Positions 42,896-51,563 of a stretch of 64,000 nt of DNA are shown piece after piece; positions within the stretch are counted from its first letter, which is position 1, and each line of letters starts with the position of its first letter. The notes under the pieces are model-generated. The model ran no database searches. It saw only the letters and a list, made by a program, of their open reading frames with translations, and was not told the origin of the DNA. Position numbers and translations under genes: made by a program. Location: NCBI RefSeq assembly GCF_947387525.1, contig NZ_CANDNW010000002.1, positions 62,001-126,000 of the forward strand, written 5' to 3'. The stretch is from Limosilactobacillus viscerum. GTDB taxonomy: Bacteria; Bacillota; Bacilli; Lactobacillales; Lactobacillaceae.

Positions 42896-44423
42896 TGTCG
42901 GTCGTGAAATCTCAGACGAAATTTTAAACTCAACTAACTACAAGCCATTCGAAACTACTGAAATCGGCCACCCAACTGTTCACTACACGGGCCACGATGT
43001 CCGGGTTACTAAGGGTGACGATAAGCTGGTTGACTCCTTGGACCAAGTAATTAAGGACAACCTGAAGGACGGTATGACCATCTCCTTCCACCACCACTTC
43101 CGTAACGGGGACTATGTCTTCAACATGGTGATGGACAAGATCATCAAGATGGGTTACAAGGACTTAACCTTGGCCCCATCTTCTCTGACTGGGGTTATGA
43201 ACGATAAGGTTATCGAAGCTATCAAGGCCGGAACCATTACCAACATCACCAGTTCTGGGATGCGGGGCAGCCTGGGTGAAGCCGTATCACACGGTTTATT
43301 GAAGAACCCGGTAATCTTCCGTTCCCACGGTAACCGTGCTCGTTCCATCGAAAACGGCAACATTAAGATTGATGTGGCCTTCCTGGGTGTACCAAACGCC
43401 GACCGGATGGGGAACGCCAACGGGATGGAAGGTGAATCCGCCCTTGGTTCCCTCGGCTATGCCCTGGTTGATGCCCAATACGCCAACAAGGTGGTTCTGC
43501 TGACTGATACCATTGTTGACTACCCGAACACGCCAGCTTCCATTAAGCAGACCCAAGTCGATTACGTGGTTAAGGTTGACAAGGTCGGTGACCCCGACCG
43601 GATCGGTAGTGGTGCAACCCGGTTTACCAAGGATCCAAAGGAATTGAAGATTGCTAAGATGGTTAACGACGTTATTGTTAATTCACCATACTTCAAGAAT
43701 AACTTCTCCTTCCAGACTGGTACTGGTGGTGCTTCACTGGCCGTTACCCGTTTCCTGCGTCAATCCATGTTAGATAACGACATCAAGGCTTCCTTCACTT
43801 GTGGTGGGACGACTTCACCAATCGTTAAGCTCCTTGAAGAAGGCCTGGTTAAGAAGGTCATGGATGTGCAAGACTTTGATAAGGGTGCCGCTTCCAGCAT
43901 GAAGTCCAACCCTGGCCAAACCGAAATCGACGGTTCATGGTACGCTGACCCTGATAACAAGGGTGCCATGGTGGACCAATTAGACATCGCCATCCTGTCC
44001 GCTTTGGAAATCGACACGGACTTCAACGTTAACGTTTTGACTGGTTCCAACGGTGTGATCCGTGGTGCCGTTGGTGGTCATCAAGATGCTGGTACTGCTA
44101 AGATGACGATTATTTCTGCACCACTGACCCGTGGCCGGATTGCAACGGTTGTTCCAGCCGTTAACTCCATCACGACGCCAGGTTCATCCATCGATGTCCT
44201 GGTTACTGAAGTTGGGGTTGCTGTTAACCCAGCCCGCAAGGACCTGATTGAAGCCTTCAAGAAGGCCCCAAGCATTCCGCTGGTTTCAATTGACGAACTG
44301 CAAAAGCGGGCCGAAGGGATCGTTGGTAAGCCAAAGCCGATTGAATACACCGACCGGACCGTGGCCCTCGTTGAATACCGTGACGGTACCCTGATCGACG
44401 AAGTAAAGCAAATTAAGGACTAG
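42885..44423 (+). CDS. citF: Citrate lyase alpha subunit (citrate:acyl carrier transferase)
   Basis: A 512-residue CoA-transferase-like subunit exchanging acetate for citrate on CitD. I place the start at TTG 42885, nine bases after GGAGG, giving MKNNVGREI; an ATG at 42867 lies in the Shine-Dalgarno itself. It overlaps the end of citE by eleven bases, so translation is probably coupled. Motifs: [14 protein letters not shown] (about 70), [13 protein letters not shown] (about 124), [13 protein letters not shown] and the C-terminal SPARKD-type [12 protein letters not shown]. Confidence 0.94.
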   Translation: MKNNVGREISDEILNSTNYKPFETTEIGHPTVHYTGHDVRVTKGDDKLVDSLDQVIKDNLKDGMTISFHHHFRNGDYVFNMVMDKIIKMGYKDLTLAPSSLTGVMNDKVIEAIKAGTITNITSSGMRGSLGEAVSHGLLKNPVIFRSHGNRARSIENGNIKIDVAFLGVPNADRMGNANGMEGESALGSLGYALVDAQYANKVVLLTDTIVDYPNTPASIKQTQVDYVVKVDKVGDPDRIGSGATRFTKDPKELKIAKMVNDVIVNSPYFKNNFSFQTGTGGASLAVTRFLRQSMLDNDIKASFTCGGTTSPIVKLLEEGLVKKVMDVQDFDKGAASSMKSNPGQTEIDGSWYADPDNKGAMVDQLDIAILSALEIDTDFNVNVLTGSNGVIRGAVGGHQDAGTAKMTIISAPLTRGRIATVVPAVNSITTPGSSIDVLVTEVGVAVNPARKDLIEAFKKAPSIPLVSIDELQKRAEGIVGKPKPIEYTDRTVALVEYRDGTLIDEVKQIKD

Positions 44424-44452
44424 TTCGTCGTTAAACACATAATGCAAATAAA

Positions 44453-44487
44453 AAGTGGGCGGAGCGTTTTGACTTCGCCCATTTTTA
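44453..44487 (+). terminator. Hairpin terminator within the citrate operon, between citF and citXG
   Basis: GTGGGCGGAG ... CTTCGCCCATTTTTA. It probably lowers expression of the maturation gene relative to the lyase subunits. Confidence 0.75.
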
Positions 44488-44528
44488 TACATACACTATT
44501 CGTATAGTAAAAATAAAAGGAGTCCATG

Positions 44529-45953
44529 ATGAAGAATATTTTTGCAACGGGGGAACCCCAAGACATTCCAGCGGTACTGGCAAATAAGGACCACCGGGCG
44601 GCCGTCCAACGGAAGTTAGTTGCGGACTACCCGACAATGACGGTGGTGGCTGCTAAACTCAATATTCCCGGCCCAATTAAGAATAACCAAGCGATTACCC
44701 GCTTCTTCGTTATGGAACTCCAACGACTAGAAAAGCAGTGGCTGGCTGCGGGAGTACTCTTTTACCAGAAGGGCCAGTGGCTTGATGCCGGGACCGGCCC
44801 GGAACGTTTTTACCTGGTTAAAGCACCTGCAACAACTGTTAAGGGGCAGACGAGTGAATTTGAGGAGGCTACCCCAAGCCACCGCCTCTTTGACCTAGAC
44901 GTACTAGTAAAGCGGGATGGACAGGTGCAGCCACTGTCGCGGACTGAGTCTGGCCAACCGGCTCGCCGCTGCTTCGTCTGTGGTCGACCTGCCAAGGAGT
45001 GTGGTCGTTCTCGCCGGCACTCCGTTGAAGAACTGCAGACGGCCGTCAATAAGCTGATTGTTAGTGCGTTAGCAAGTGAGCAACGGGCCGAGGTTAGTGA
45101 CCGCCTGGTTCAATTTGCCCAGCGAGCATTACTCTACGAGATGATGGCCTGGCCTAAACCTGGCCTAGTTGACCCGGTCGAGCATGGTGCCCATCCAGAC
45201 ATGGATGCCTTTACCTTTGTTAACAGTTCTCTATCACTGCACCGCTACCTAAAGCAGTCTGCCGACCTGGGCCTGCAGGCTACTAGTGATGACTACCCGG
45301 TAATGTTTGCGGAGCTCCGCGAGTTTGGCAAGGTGGCCGAACGTGAGATGTTTGTAGCAACGAAGGGCGTTAACACGCATAAGGGGGCCGTATTTTCACT
45401 CGGCATCTTGGTAATGGCGGTAGCCGATAGCTGGCGGCGCTTAGGCCACGTTGCGTTAAATGATGTCCAGAAAGTAGTAAAGAAGATGCTGGCGGACCTG
45501 GTTAAAGATGATATGGGGAAGTTGCCGGCACAGGATGAACAGACGGCGGGGGAAAAGCAGTATAAAAAGTACGGCTTGACCGGCATCCGTGGTGAAGCCC
45601 AGGCCGGATACCCAACTGTTTTTGACTACGGCCTGCCGGCAATGTCCGCAACGAAAGGCAACCGGAATAACCGGATTGTCCAGACCATGTTGACACTTGC
45701 TCGTTACACCGAAGACTCAACCCTGGTTAAGCGGGCGGGTAACCCGTCAATCTTGAAGTGGAAAGATAAGCAGGTTGACGAATGTCTAGCTGCCGGGGGA
45801 ATTACCACGGCTGCGGGACGGGCAGCATTAAATAAACTTGAGCAAGAATTCTCTAAACGGCACTTGAGCCTTGGTGGGACAGCTGATTTAGTAATTGTGA
45901 CGGTCTTCTTAACGCTCGTAAAGGAGGAGTTGGCAGATGGACTTTCGGACTAG
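44529..45953 (+). CDS. citXG: Fused CitXG: holo-ACP transferase and triphosphoribosyl-dephospho-CoA synthase
   Basis: About 474 residues with two domains. The N-terminal CitX part (about 1-180) transfers the phosphoribosyl-dephospho-CoA group to apo-CitD; it includes RRCFVCGRPAKECGRSRRHSVEEL near its end. The C-terminal CitG part (about 185-470) makes that precursor from ATP and dephospho-CoA: MMAWPKPGLVDPVEHGAHPDMDAFTF (about 212), TKGVNTHKGAVFSLG (about 277), GIRGEAQAGYPTVFDYGLP (about 350). In many bacteria these are separate genes; the fusion is known in lactobacilli and others. Start at the second of two ATGs, set by AAAGGAG. Confidence 0.92.
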   Translation: MKNIFATGEPQDIPAVLANKDHRAAVQRKLVADYPTMTVVAAKLNIPGPIKNNQAITRFFVMELQRLEKQWLAAGVLFYQKGQWLDAGTGPERFYLVKAPATTVKGQTSEFEEATPSHRLFDLDVLVKRDGQVQPLSRTESGQPARRCFVCGRPAKECGRSRRHSVEELQTAVNKLIVSALASEQRAEVSDRLVQFAQRALLYEMMAWPKPGLVDPVEHGAHPDMDAFTFVNSSLSLHRYLKQSADLGLQATSDDYPVMFAELREFGKVAEREMFVATKGVNTHKGAVFSLGILVMAVADSWRRLGHVALNDVQKVVKKMLADLVKDDMGKLPAQDEQTAGEKQYKKYGLTGIRGEAQAGYPTVFDYGLPAMSATKGNRNNRIVQTMLTLARYTEDSTLVKRAGNPSILKWKDKQVDECLAAGGITTAAGRAALNKLEQEFSKRHLSLGGTADLVIVTVFLTLVKEELADGLSD

Positions 45954-46725
45954 TGATGGGGTCGAATTAAACTACCAGGTTGAGGGCAGCGGTGAACCGG
46001 TTGTCCTAATTCATGGCTTCGGTGGTTACCAGCAAATTTGGTGCTTACAAGTACCTGAACTGGTTAAGCAGGGTTACCAGGTAATTACTTATGACCAACG
46101 GAACCACGGTGCGTCGGGCCACACTACGGGGTTGGGTTCTCTTGACCACTTGATTGCAGACCTTCACGAATTATTAGTCGGTTTAAAAATTGAACGGCCT
46201 TTTTTAATTGGTCATTCGATGGGGGCGGCGGAAATTTATGGCTTCATTAAACAGTATCCCGACTTTCCTCTCCGGGGAGCAATTGCAGTTGATCAGTCGC
46301 CCAAGATGCTGAACACGCCCCGTTGGCACTATGGCTACATGGATATTACCCGGGCCTCTTACCGGCTAAAACTTAAGCAGCATGGAAACGTCCGTGAGAC
46401 CTTAAACGGGGTTCCTAAGAAGGTGCTTGACCATTTGGCACCGGTGAAGGAAATGTTTCCTTTTGTCCGTGCTGATAACCTGCCCTTGTTGTATGACCAT
46501 GCCAAAAAGGACTGGCGGTCGGCAATTGAGGGGGCCCAGGTACCACTTTTGCTAGTAACCGCCAACCAGAGTCCTTACTTTGATGGTGCCTTTGCTGACG
46601 TGATGGCCCAGGCAAATCCCAACTATGTTCGTCACGCGGCAGTTGACCAAACGGGACATGTAGTGATGGCTGAACAGGCCGCAAAGTTTAATGAAGTTAT
46701 GGATCAATTTTTAGTTGAGCATTAA
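45937..46725 (+). CDS. Alpha/beta hydrolase, last gene of the citrate operon
   Basis: A 262-residue cytoplasmic alpha/beta hydrolase. HGFGGYQQIW oxyanion turn (about 26-35), nucleophile elbow IGHSMGAAE (about 89-97), late acid in the region LLLVTANQSPYFD and His in DQTGHVVMAEQAA (about 245). It overlaps the end of citXG by 17 bases, with GGAG inside that gene as binding site, so it is co-translated. A role in citrate metabolism is not known; a thioesterase or lactonase is possible. Confidence 0.85.
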   Translation: MDFRTSDGVELNYQVEGSGEPVVLIHGFGGYQQIWCLQVPELVKQGYQVITYDQRNHGASGHTTGLGSLDHLIADLHELLVGLKIERPFLIGHSMGAAEIYGFIKQYPDFPLRGAIAVDQSPKMLNTPRWHYGYMDITRASYRLKLKQHGNVRETLNGVPKKVLDHLAPVKEMFPFVRADNLPLLYDHAKKDWRSAIEGAQVPLLLVTANQSPYFDGAFADVMAQANPNYVRHAAVDQTGHVVMAEQAAKFNEVMDQFLVEH

Positions 46726-46727
46726 CG

Positions 46728-46772
46728 CGGGACTGGGAAGAGAACTTAATCTCTTTCCAGTCTCTTTTTTCT
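46728..46772 (+). terminator. Intrinsic terminator of the citrate operon
   Basis: GACTGGGAAGAGA ... TCTCTTTCCAGTC followed by TCTTTTTT. Confidence 0.9.
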
Positions 46773-46779
46773 AGCCTCT

Positions 46780-46797
46780 TTATGTAAGCGCTTTTAT
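46780..46797 (+). promoter_or_regulatory. cre-like site before the GH36-type gene
   Basis: TGTAAGCGCTTTTA fits the catabolite responsive element core; it lies about 40 bases ahead of the start codon. Confidence 0.5.
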
Positions 46798-46832
46798 AAT
46801 AAGGGTAGGGACAAAAAGAGGAGGTTTTTCGG

Positions 46833-48455
46833 ATGGTTAACAAGGAATTTTCGGTCGAACCGCAGTTTATCACAGTAAAAAATAGTCAAGGTATGAATTC
46901 CAAAAAGGTTACGGGCACAATGATGACGATTGCGGGGACCACCCTGCAATACCAGCAGGATGCAGGAGGCGCAAATATTAGTGTGCAATCAACGGTTCCC
47001 GTTAGCGTAATCAAGCTACGGTGGGGTTACCAGTTTAACCCACGAGCACAGTTTCTTGCGGATGAAGTTGAGCGTGGCTATGGCAACATGGGCTGGCAAA
47101 AGTTAACGCCAAACCGGATTATGCCGTGGTACTTTATGGTAAACCTTGGTCAACGGACCACCGGCTTTGGGGTAATGACGCAAGCAAATGCCTTTTGCTT
47201 TTGGCAGGCCGACCCTGCCGGTATTACGCTGATTATGGATGTCCGTAATGGTGGTAACGGGGTTGAGCTCGGTGATCGCAAGCTGAAATTAGCAACGATC
47301 GTCAGTCGTTCTTATGAGGGTGAAAGCTCGTTTGCGGCCACCAAAGAGTTTTGCCGGGTTATGAGCCCCCACCCGGTACTTCCGGCAGAACCGGTATATG
47401 GGAGCAATAACTGGTACTATGCATACGGAAAGAGTTCTGCTAGTGAGATCAGTAGCGATACCGACTATCTGGTCGGCTTGACCACCGGAATTAAAAACCG
47501 GCCGTTCATGGTTATTGATGATGGCTGGCAGGTTGACCACGTTATTGACGGCTATAATGGTGGCCCATGGCGTGCGGGAAATGAAGCATTTCCGGACATG
47601 GAAGCTTTAGCAAAGACAATTACTGACAAGGGCGCCAAGCCAGGCATTTGGTTCCGTCCGTTGCTTGACCACCGTGAATTGATTCCCGATGAATGGCGGA
47701 ACCCAATTAATGGTGCACTAGATCCCACAGTTCCCGCGGTTTTGGACCAGGTTAAGGGGGATGTTGACCAGCTGTGCAAGTGGGGCTACCGCTTAATCAA
47801 GCATGACTTTACCACCTTTGATCTTTTCGGCCGCTGGGGATTTCAGATGCGGCCATTTGTCAGCCGGGATGGTTGGAACTTTGCGGACCATTCACTGACA
47901 AATGCTGAAGTGGTTAAAAAGCTGTACCGGGCAATCTTTGAAGCCGCCAAGCCTTACCATACTTTAATTTTAGGATGTAATACAGTGGGCCACCTTGGAA
48001 CTGGCTTAATGCAACTAGCCCGGGTTGGCGACGATACTAGCGGTAAAGAATGGGAGCGGACCCGGCAGATGGGGATCAACTCCTTAGCATTTCGTTTACC
48101 GCAGGACGGGACCTTCTTTAGCATCGATGCTGACTGTGTAGGTATTACGGACCAGATTGACTGGTACTACAACCGTCAGTGGGCACAAGTTGTAGCTGAA
48201 TCCGGGACAGTCCTGTTTATTTCCGCTATTCCGGGGTTGATGGGAGAGGAGCAACAAAAGCAGTTGCATAAGTTAATGAAGGTTGCGGCTGAGCAAAAGG
48301 AGCACTTTGTCCCGACTGACTGGCAGTTAATTGATTACCCGGCTAACTGGTCTGACGGGCAAGTTGACCGCCACTATGACTGGTATGAACCAGCTGGTCT
48401 TTCCTTTAGCAATGATACGCCGCGTTCAATTCCGTTTTACTCGGTTGCCCATTAA
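46833..48455 (+). CDS. Glycoside hydrolase of clan GH-D (GH36/alpha-galactosidase-like)
   Basis: A 540-residue cytoplasmic protein without a signal peptide. An N-terminal beta domain (about 1-170) is followed by a barrel: VYGSNNWYYAYGK (about 188), FMVIDDGWQ (about 229-237), GIWFRPLLD, then YRLIKHDFTTFDLFGRWG with the probable nucleophile Asp (about 322-330) and FSIDADCVG with the probable acid/base Asp (about 430). This resembles GH36 alpha-galactosidases and raffinose synthase-like proteins but is shorter than the usual 730-residue lactobacillar MelA. The substrate is therefore uncertain. AGAGGAGG precedes the ATG. Confidence 0.8.
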   Translation: MVNKEFSVEPQFITVKNSQGMNSKKVTGTMMTIAGTTLQYQQDAGGANISVQSTVPVSVIKLRWGYQFNPRAQFLADEVERGYGNMGWQKLTPNRIMPWYFMVNLGQRTTGFGVMTQANAFCFWQADPAGITLIMDVRNGGNGVELGDRKLKLATIVSRSYEGESSFAATKEFCRVMSPHPVLPAEPVYGSNNWYYAYGKSSASEISSDTDYLVGLTTGIKNRPFMVIDDGWQVDHVIDGYNGGPWRAGNEAFPDMEALAKTITDKGAKPGIWFRPLLDHRELIPDEWRNPINGALDPTVPAVLDQVKGDVDQLCKWGYRLIKHDFTTFDLFGRWGFQMRPFVSRDGWNFADHSLTNAEVVKKLYRAIFEAAKPYHTLILGCNTVGHLGTGLMQLARVGDDTSGKEWERTRQMGINSLAFRLPQDGTFFSIDADCVGITDQIDWYYNRQWAQVVAESGTVLFISAIPGLMGEEQQKQLHKLMKVAAEQKEHFVPTDWQLIDYPANWSDGQVDRHYDWYEPAGLSFSNDTPRSIPFYSVAH

Positions 48456-48480
48456 ACGAAGCTTGTTCGTAAGATTCAAA

Positions 48481-48678
48481 ACGAAAGGAGCTGTGACAAA
48501 ACTAAATTTTGCCACAGCCCTTGTTTTTTAGCTCCGAATATTACAGAGATATCGCGTGACCCAACCTCAGGTCCTTAGTGTCTAGCTACGGACAATCGCT
48601 AGCCCGTTCCGTGCTAACGATCGTCCTATGCTAGCCATACAGGCCCTAACCAGGGTTGTGTCACAGCTTCCCTTTCGT
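48481..48678 (-). repeat. ~190 bp double-hairpin element, copy A
   Basis: Ends are inverted repeats (ACGAAAGGAGCTGTGACAAA on the left, the complement of ACGAAAGGGAAGCTGTGACA on the right). Inside are two hairpins: a short one (CTGTGACAAAACTAAATTT with its partner, 48490-48517) and a long, imperfect one of about 110 bases. The long one is built on GTGACACAACC, GGCTAGCATAGGACGATCG and their partners GATTGTCCGTAGC and GGTTGGGTCAC. It lies between convergent genes. Copy B at 54571 is the same element in the opposite orientation. Confidence 0.88.
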
Positions 48679-48696
48679 GAAATGTTGCAACCAAGT

Positions 48697-49308
48697 TTAT
48701 TGAATAAACTGAACTTGTTCGCTAATCTTCTTAATTTGTTCTTCTTTCCGCTTGTTGAATTCGGCCTTCTTAGCGTCAAAGAAGTTATCACCATTAGTAT
48801 CAATCGTAACAACCAGTGGGCCAAAGTCCTTTACCTTACATACCCAGAGAGTTTCAGGCATCCCCAGGTCAGTCCATTGGGCGTCGACAATCTTTTCCAC
48901 GTGCTTGGCAGCGTAAACAGCGTTCCCAGCAGGGTAGACTAATTGCAGGGCCTTGTCATTCTTGCAAGCCCGGGCCGTACCAGCACCCATGCTACCCTTA
49001 CCGATGATCAGACGAACACCGGTCTTGTGGACAAACTCTTCTTCAAACATTTCCATCCGCATACTAGTGGTTGGACCAACGGCAACCATCTTGTACTTAT
49101 TGTCTGGCAAGTACTTAATGATTGGACCAGCGTGCAGGATTGCCTTGTCCTTAATATCAACCGGGAGTTTTAATCCTTCCTTAACAACCCGCCGGTGGGC
49201 ATCGTCACGAGCGGTAACCATGGTCCCAGTCAGGTAAACAATATCACCGATCCGGATGTCCTTAATGTCGTCAGCGGAAATTGGTGTCGTTAAATGATAT
49301 GTCTTCAT
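48697..49308 (-). CDS. ttdB: Class I fumarase / L(+)-tartrate dehydratase, beta subunit
   Basis: About 203 residues (start at ATG 49308, one base after the ttdA stop; an in-frame TTG at 49320 is also possible). Matches the C-terminal fumarase domain: IGDIVYLTGTMVTARDDAHRRV (about 20-41), GPTTSMRMEMFEEEFVHKTGVRLIIGKGSMG (about 78-108) and the closing KDFGPLVVTIDTNGDNFFD. Works with the iron-sulfur alpha subunit to hydrate or dehydrate a 2-hydroxy-dicarboxylate. Whether malate or tartrate is the substrate cannot be told from sequence. Confidence 0.88.
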   Translation of the reverse strand: MKTYHLTTPISADDIKDIRIGDIVYLTGTMVTARDDAHRRVVKEGLKLPVDIKDKAILHAGPIIKYLPDNKYKMVAVGPTTSMRMEMFEEEFVHKTGVRLIIGKGSMGAGTARACKNDKALQLVYPAGNAVYAAKHVEKIVDAQWTDLGMPETLWVCKVKDFGPLVVTIDTNGDNFFDAKKAEFNKRKEEQIKKISEQVQFIQ

Positions 49309-49309
49309 T

Positions 49310-50230
49310 TTATAATTCAACTCCCTTGTTCATTGGTAATTCGTAGTTCAGGTTTTCGTCTAACTTAATCAAGCCCCGCCGGTGAGACCAGCAACCGGTT
49401 GAAACACCAACACCGATAACTGATGGGTGCCGGGCAGTATTGATGATGTTAACGCCCATGACGGACTTCTTGCCACCAAATCCTTGTGGGCCAAGGCCAA
49501 TGGCATTGATCCCGTCTTCTAGCAGGTGTTCCATCTTGGCGGCTCGCTTGTTAGGGTTGTAAGAATCAACCCGCCGGAGAAGGGCCAGCTTGGAGTTCAT
49601 TGCGGCAGTTTCAACAGAGGTGGCGATTCCGACACCAACTAATAGTGGTGGGCAGGCATTAACCCCGTAAGTCGTCATCCGGTCCATTACGAAACGGGTA
49701 ACCCCTTCGTAACCTTCACCAGGCATTAAGACCTTAGCAACACCGGGCAGCGTACAACCACCACCGGCCATGTATGGGTAAATTTCAATGTCTGAGCTGT
49801 GTGGTACTAGCTGGGTGAAAATCCCCGGAATACCATCACCAATGTTGATGTTGGTGTTGTATTCATCAAAGGTTTGAACCGCGTTGGTCCGCAATGGGGC
49901 AATCTTGGTAGCACGGTAAGTGGCGTCAACCAAGATTTCGTTCAATTCATCGATTACTGGGAACTTAGTACCAACCTTGACGAAGAACTGTAGGGTCCCC
50001 GTATCTTGACAGCTTGGAACATCAGCTTCAGCGGCCAGCCGTTGGTTTTCCATCATGGTGTCGTAAACTAGCTTTTGCAGTGGGTCAACTTCAATCTTTG
50101 AAAATTCAACTAACTTCTTTGAAACATCATCTGGTAAGCGGTGGCTGAAAATGTCCAGGTACTTAACCAGTAGGTCACGCAATTCGGCACCCTTTTTACT
50201 GAGAGTGGGTTCGGTGTAGGTGTACTTCAT
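49310..50230 (-). CDS. ttdA: Class I fumarase / L(+)-tartrate dehydratase, alpha subunit (4Fe-4S)
   Basis: A 306-residue subunit close in size to E. coli TtdA. Cluster cysteines expected in PSCQDTGTLQFFV (about 77), GGGCTLPGVAKVLMPG (about 157-172) and SVIGVGVSTGCWSHRR (about 270). AAMNSKLALLRRVDSYNPN is typical of the family. GGAGGG precedes the ATG. A Rex-like box sits 32 bases upstream. The oxygen-sensitive cluster suits anaerobic life; together with FumC it gives the strain two unrelated enzymes for possibly the same reaction. Confidence 0.9.
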   Translation of the reverse strand: MKYTYTEPTLSKKGAELRDLLVKYLDIFSHRLPDDVSKKLVEFSKIEVDPLQKLVYDTMMENQRLAAEADVPSCQDTGTLQFFVKVGTKFPVIDELNEILVDATYRATKIAPLRTNAVQTFDEYNTNINIGDGIPGIFTQLVPHSSDIEIYPYMAGGGCTLPGVAKVLMPGEGYEGVTRFVMDRMTTYGVNACPPLLVGVGIATSVETAAMNSKLALLRRVDSYNPNKRAAKMEHLLEDGINAIGLGPQGFGGKKSVMGVNIINTARHPSVIGVGVSTGCWSHRRGLIKLDENLNYELPMNKGVEL

Positions 50231-50261
50231 GATAATTCCCTCCTTGATTACACCTCTAAGT

Positions 50262-50279
50262 ATGTGATCTTTGTCACGA
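50262..50279 (-). promoter_or_regulatory. Rex-like box before ttdA
   Basis: ATGTGA-TCTTTG-TCACGA matches TTGTGA-N6-TCACAA at 10 of 12 half-site positions and lies 32 bases from the ttdA start. A CRP/FNR-type site (TGTGA-N6-TCACG) is the alternative reading. Confidence 0.5.
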
Positions 50280-50370
50280 ATCTGCTATGACTTAGTTACG
50301 TAATTTAATGCGTGCTAAGTAATGGCAACGCTTTCTAGTTCCCCTGTTTGGAGGTGCAGAAGGGAATAAT

Positions 50371-50416
50371 AAAAGACCAGCTAGGTTGCCGTTGTTGCAA
50401 GCTTGCTGGTCGTTTA
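50371..50416 (-). terminator. Terminator of the AraC-type gene
   Basis: GACCAGC-N-GTTGC stem with GCAAGCTTGCTGGTC; on the minus strand it is followed by TTTTATTATT. The remaining 50280-50370 holds only the possible ttdA promoter (TTGCCA and TTAAAT on the minus strand). Confidence 0.7.
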
Positions 50417-50456
50417 CTTCTTTTAATAAGGGAATTAGTGTTAAAAAATTGGTAGG

Positions 50457-51458
50457 TTAATTCTTATCATTAAGGAGTTCTTTTAATTCTTTCTTCAATA
50501 GGTGGTAACGGAGGCCGTCTTCCTTATAGGAGCAGCCAACGCATTCCTGAGCCGGTGGGATGTTGGCACTAGCCTGGGTAAGCAGGTGACCAAGACGTTC
50601 CCGTACCGCCTGCTGCTGGTCCGGCGGAAGTTGCTGCTGGAAAGTTTGGTCAACCTTCCTTAGCTGTGGCGAAAACTTGCCTTGGTAGTCAGATGGCGTG
50701 ATACCAAAGTGCTTTTTAAAGGCCTGGTTGAACGATTTAATCTCGTTAAACCCGTTATTAAGGGCAATATCGCCAATTTTAAGTTCGGAATTATTAAGGT
50801 CACTAAGGGCGTGCTGAAGACGCTCACGAGTAAGGTATTCGTAAAAGCCAATACCGAAGTGCTGTTTAAAGATCTTTGAAAAGTAAGTCTTTGAGTAGCC
50901 GTACTTTTGCGCCAGGCCCCCTAAACTCAATGCGTTCTGGTAGTCCTTTTGGATGTCACTAGCAACCTGGGTCAGTTGGTCATTTTGCTGGTCAGCAGGT
51001 ATTTGGTCGCAACCACTAGCGATAAAGAAGTGTTCGTAAAGGAGGGAGGCCAACCGGAAAGTGGCACTATTCTTACTAAATTCACTATCAGAAAGGTAAT
51101 AGCTAGCGATCGCCCGCCGTAAGTCAGGGTATAAGGGGTGGTTGTGGAGCAGGGCACTATTGAGGCTGAATTGCCCGTTGGCGAGGCTGGCCCCTTGCTC
51201 CTGGAAAAAGCGCGGTGCAATATGGGTCCGGATAGCAAGCGTATTTGGCGTTGAAGCCAACGTTGCGTGTCCTTGGTTGGCGTTAATGAGCAACAGGTCA
51301 TTCGGCCCTAGTGCGTACTGGTAGCCATCGACGTTAGCAATAACTCGTCCCCGGATCACCATTAACAGCTCGATTGCGGGGTGCCAATTATAATGGTAAT
51401 TTCCGATTGCGTAGACGAGCTGGTCGAAATAAGTTGAAATTGCTTTATTAAGTGTCAC
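50457..51458 (-). CDS. AraC family regulator with a C-terminal CxxC extension
   Basis: A 333-residue regulator. The N-terminal cupin sensor (about 1-150) contains YHYNWHPAIELLMVIRG and LLLINANQGHATLAS. The double helix-turn-helix AraC domain (about 175-265) contains LAQKYGYSKTYFSKIFKQHFG and IGDIALNNGFNEIKSFNQAFKKHFGITPSDY. After it come about 70 more residues with QQQLPPDQQQ and a cysteine pair CVGC (about 306-309), which is not part of the usual fold. It lies upstream of ttdAB on the same strand and may control it. The effector is unknown. Confidence 0.85.
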   Translation of the reverse strand: MTLNKAISTYFDQLVYAIGNYHYNWHPAIELLMVIRGRVIANVDGYQYALGPNDLLLINANQGHATLASTPNTLAIRTHIAPRFFQEQGASLANGQFSLNSALLHNHPLYPDLRRAIASYYLSDSEFSKNSATFRLASLLYEHFFIASGCDQIPADQQNDQLTQVASDIQKDYQNALSLGGLAQKYGYSKTYFSKIFKQHFGIGFYEYLTRERLQHALSDLNNSELKIGDIALNNGFNEIKSFNQAFKKHFGITPSDYQGKFSPQLRKVDQTFQQQLPPDQQQAVRERLGHLLTQASANIPPAQECVGCSYKEDGLRYHLLKKELKELLNDKN

Positions 51459-51563
51459 GGTCGTTGCCTCCTTTTTACCTATTATAATGCGCGGTTAATT
51501 AATTTTCCTTTTCATTTACTTCGATTTTAGCGTAAGATTATTGTTGTAAAGGGGATGAAGACG

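Noticed and set aside
50262-50279. CRP/FNR box (TGTGA-N6-TCACG) before ttdA
   Set aside because: The motif also fits Rex; the similar sites before other NADH-linked genes make Rex the better reading, though FNR-like proteins cannot be excluded.
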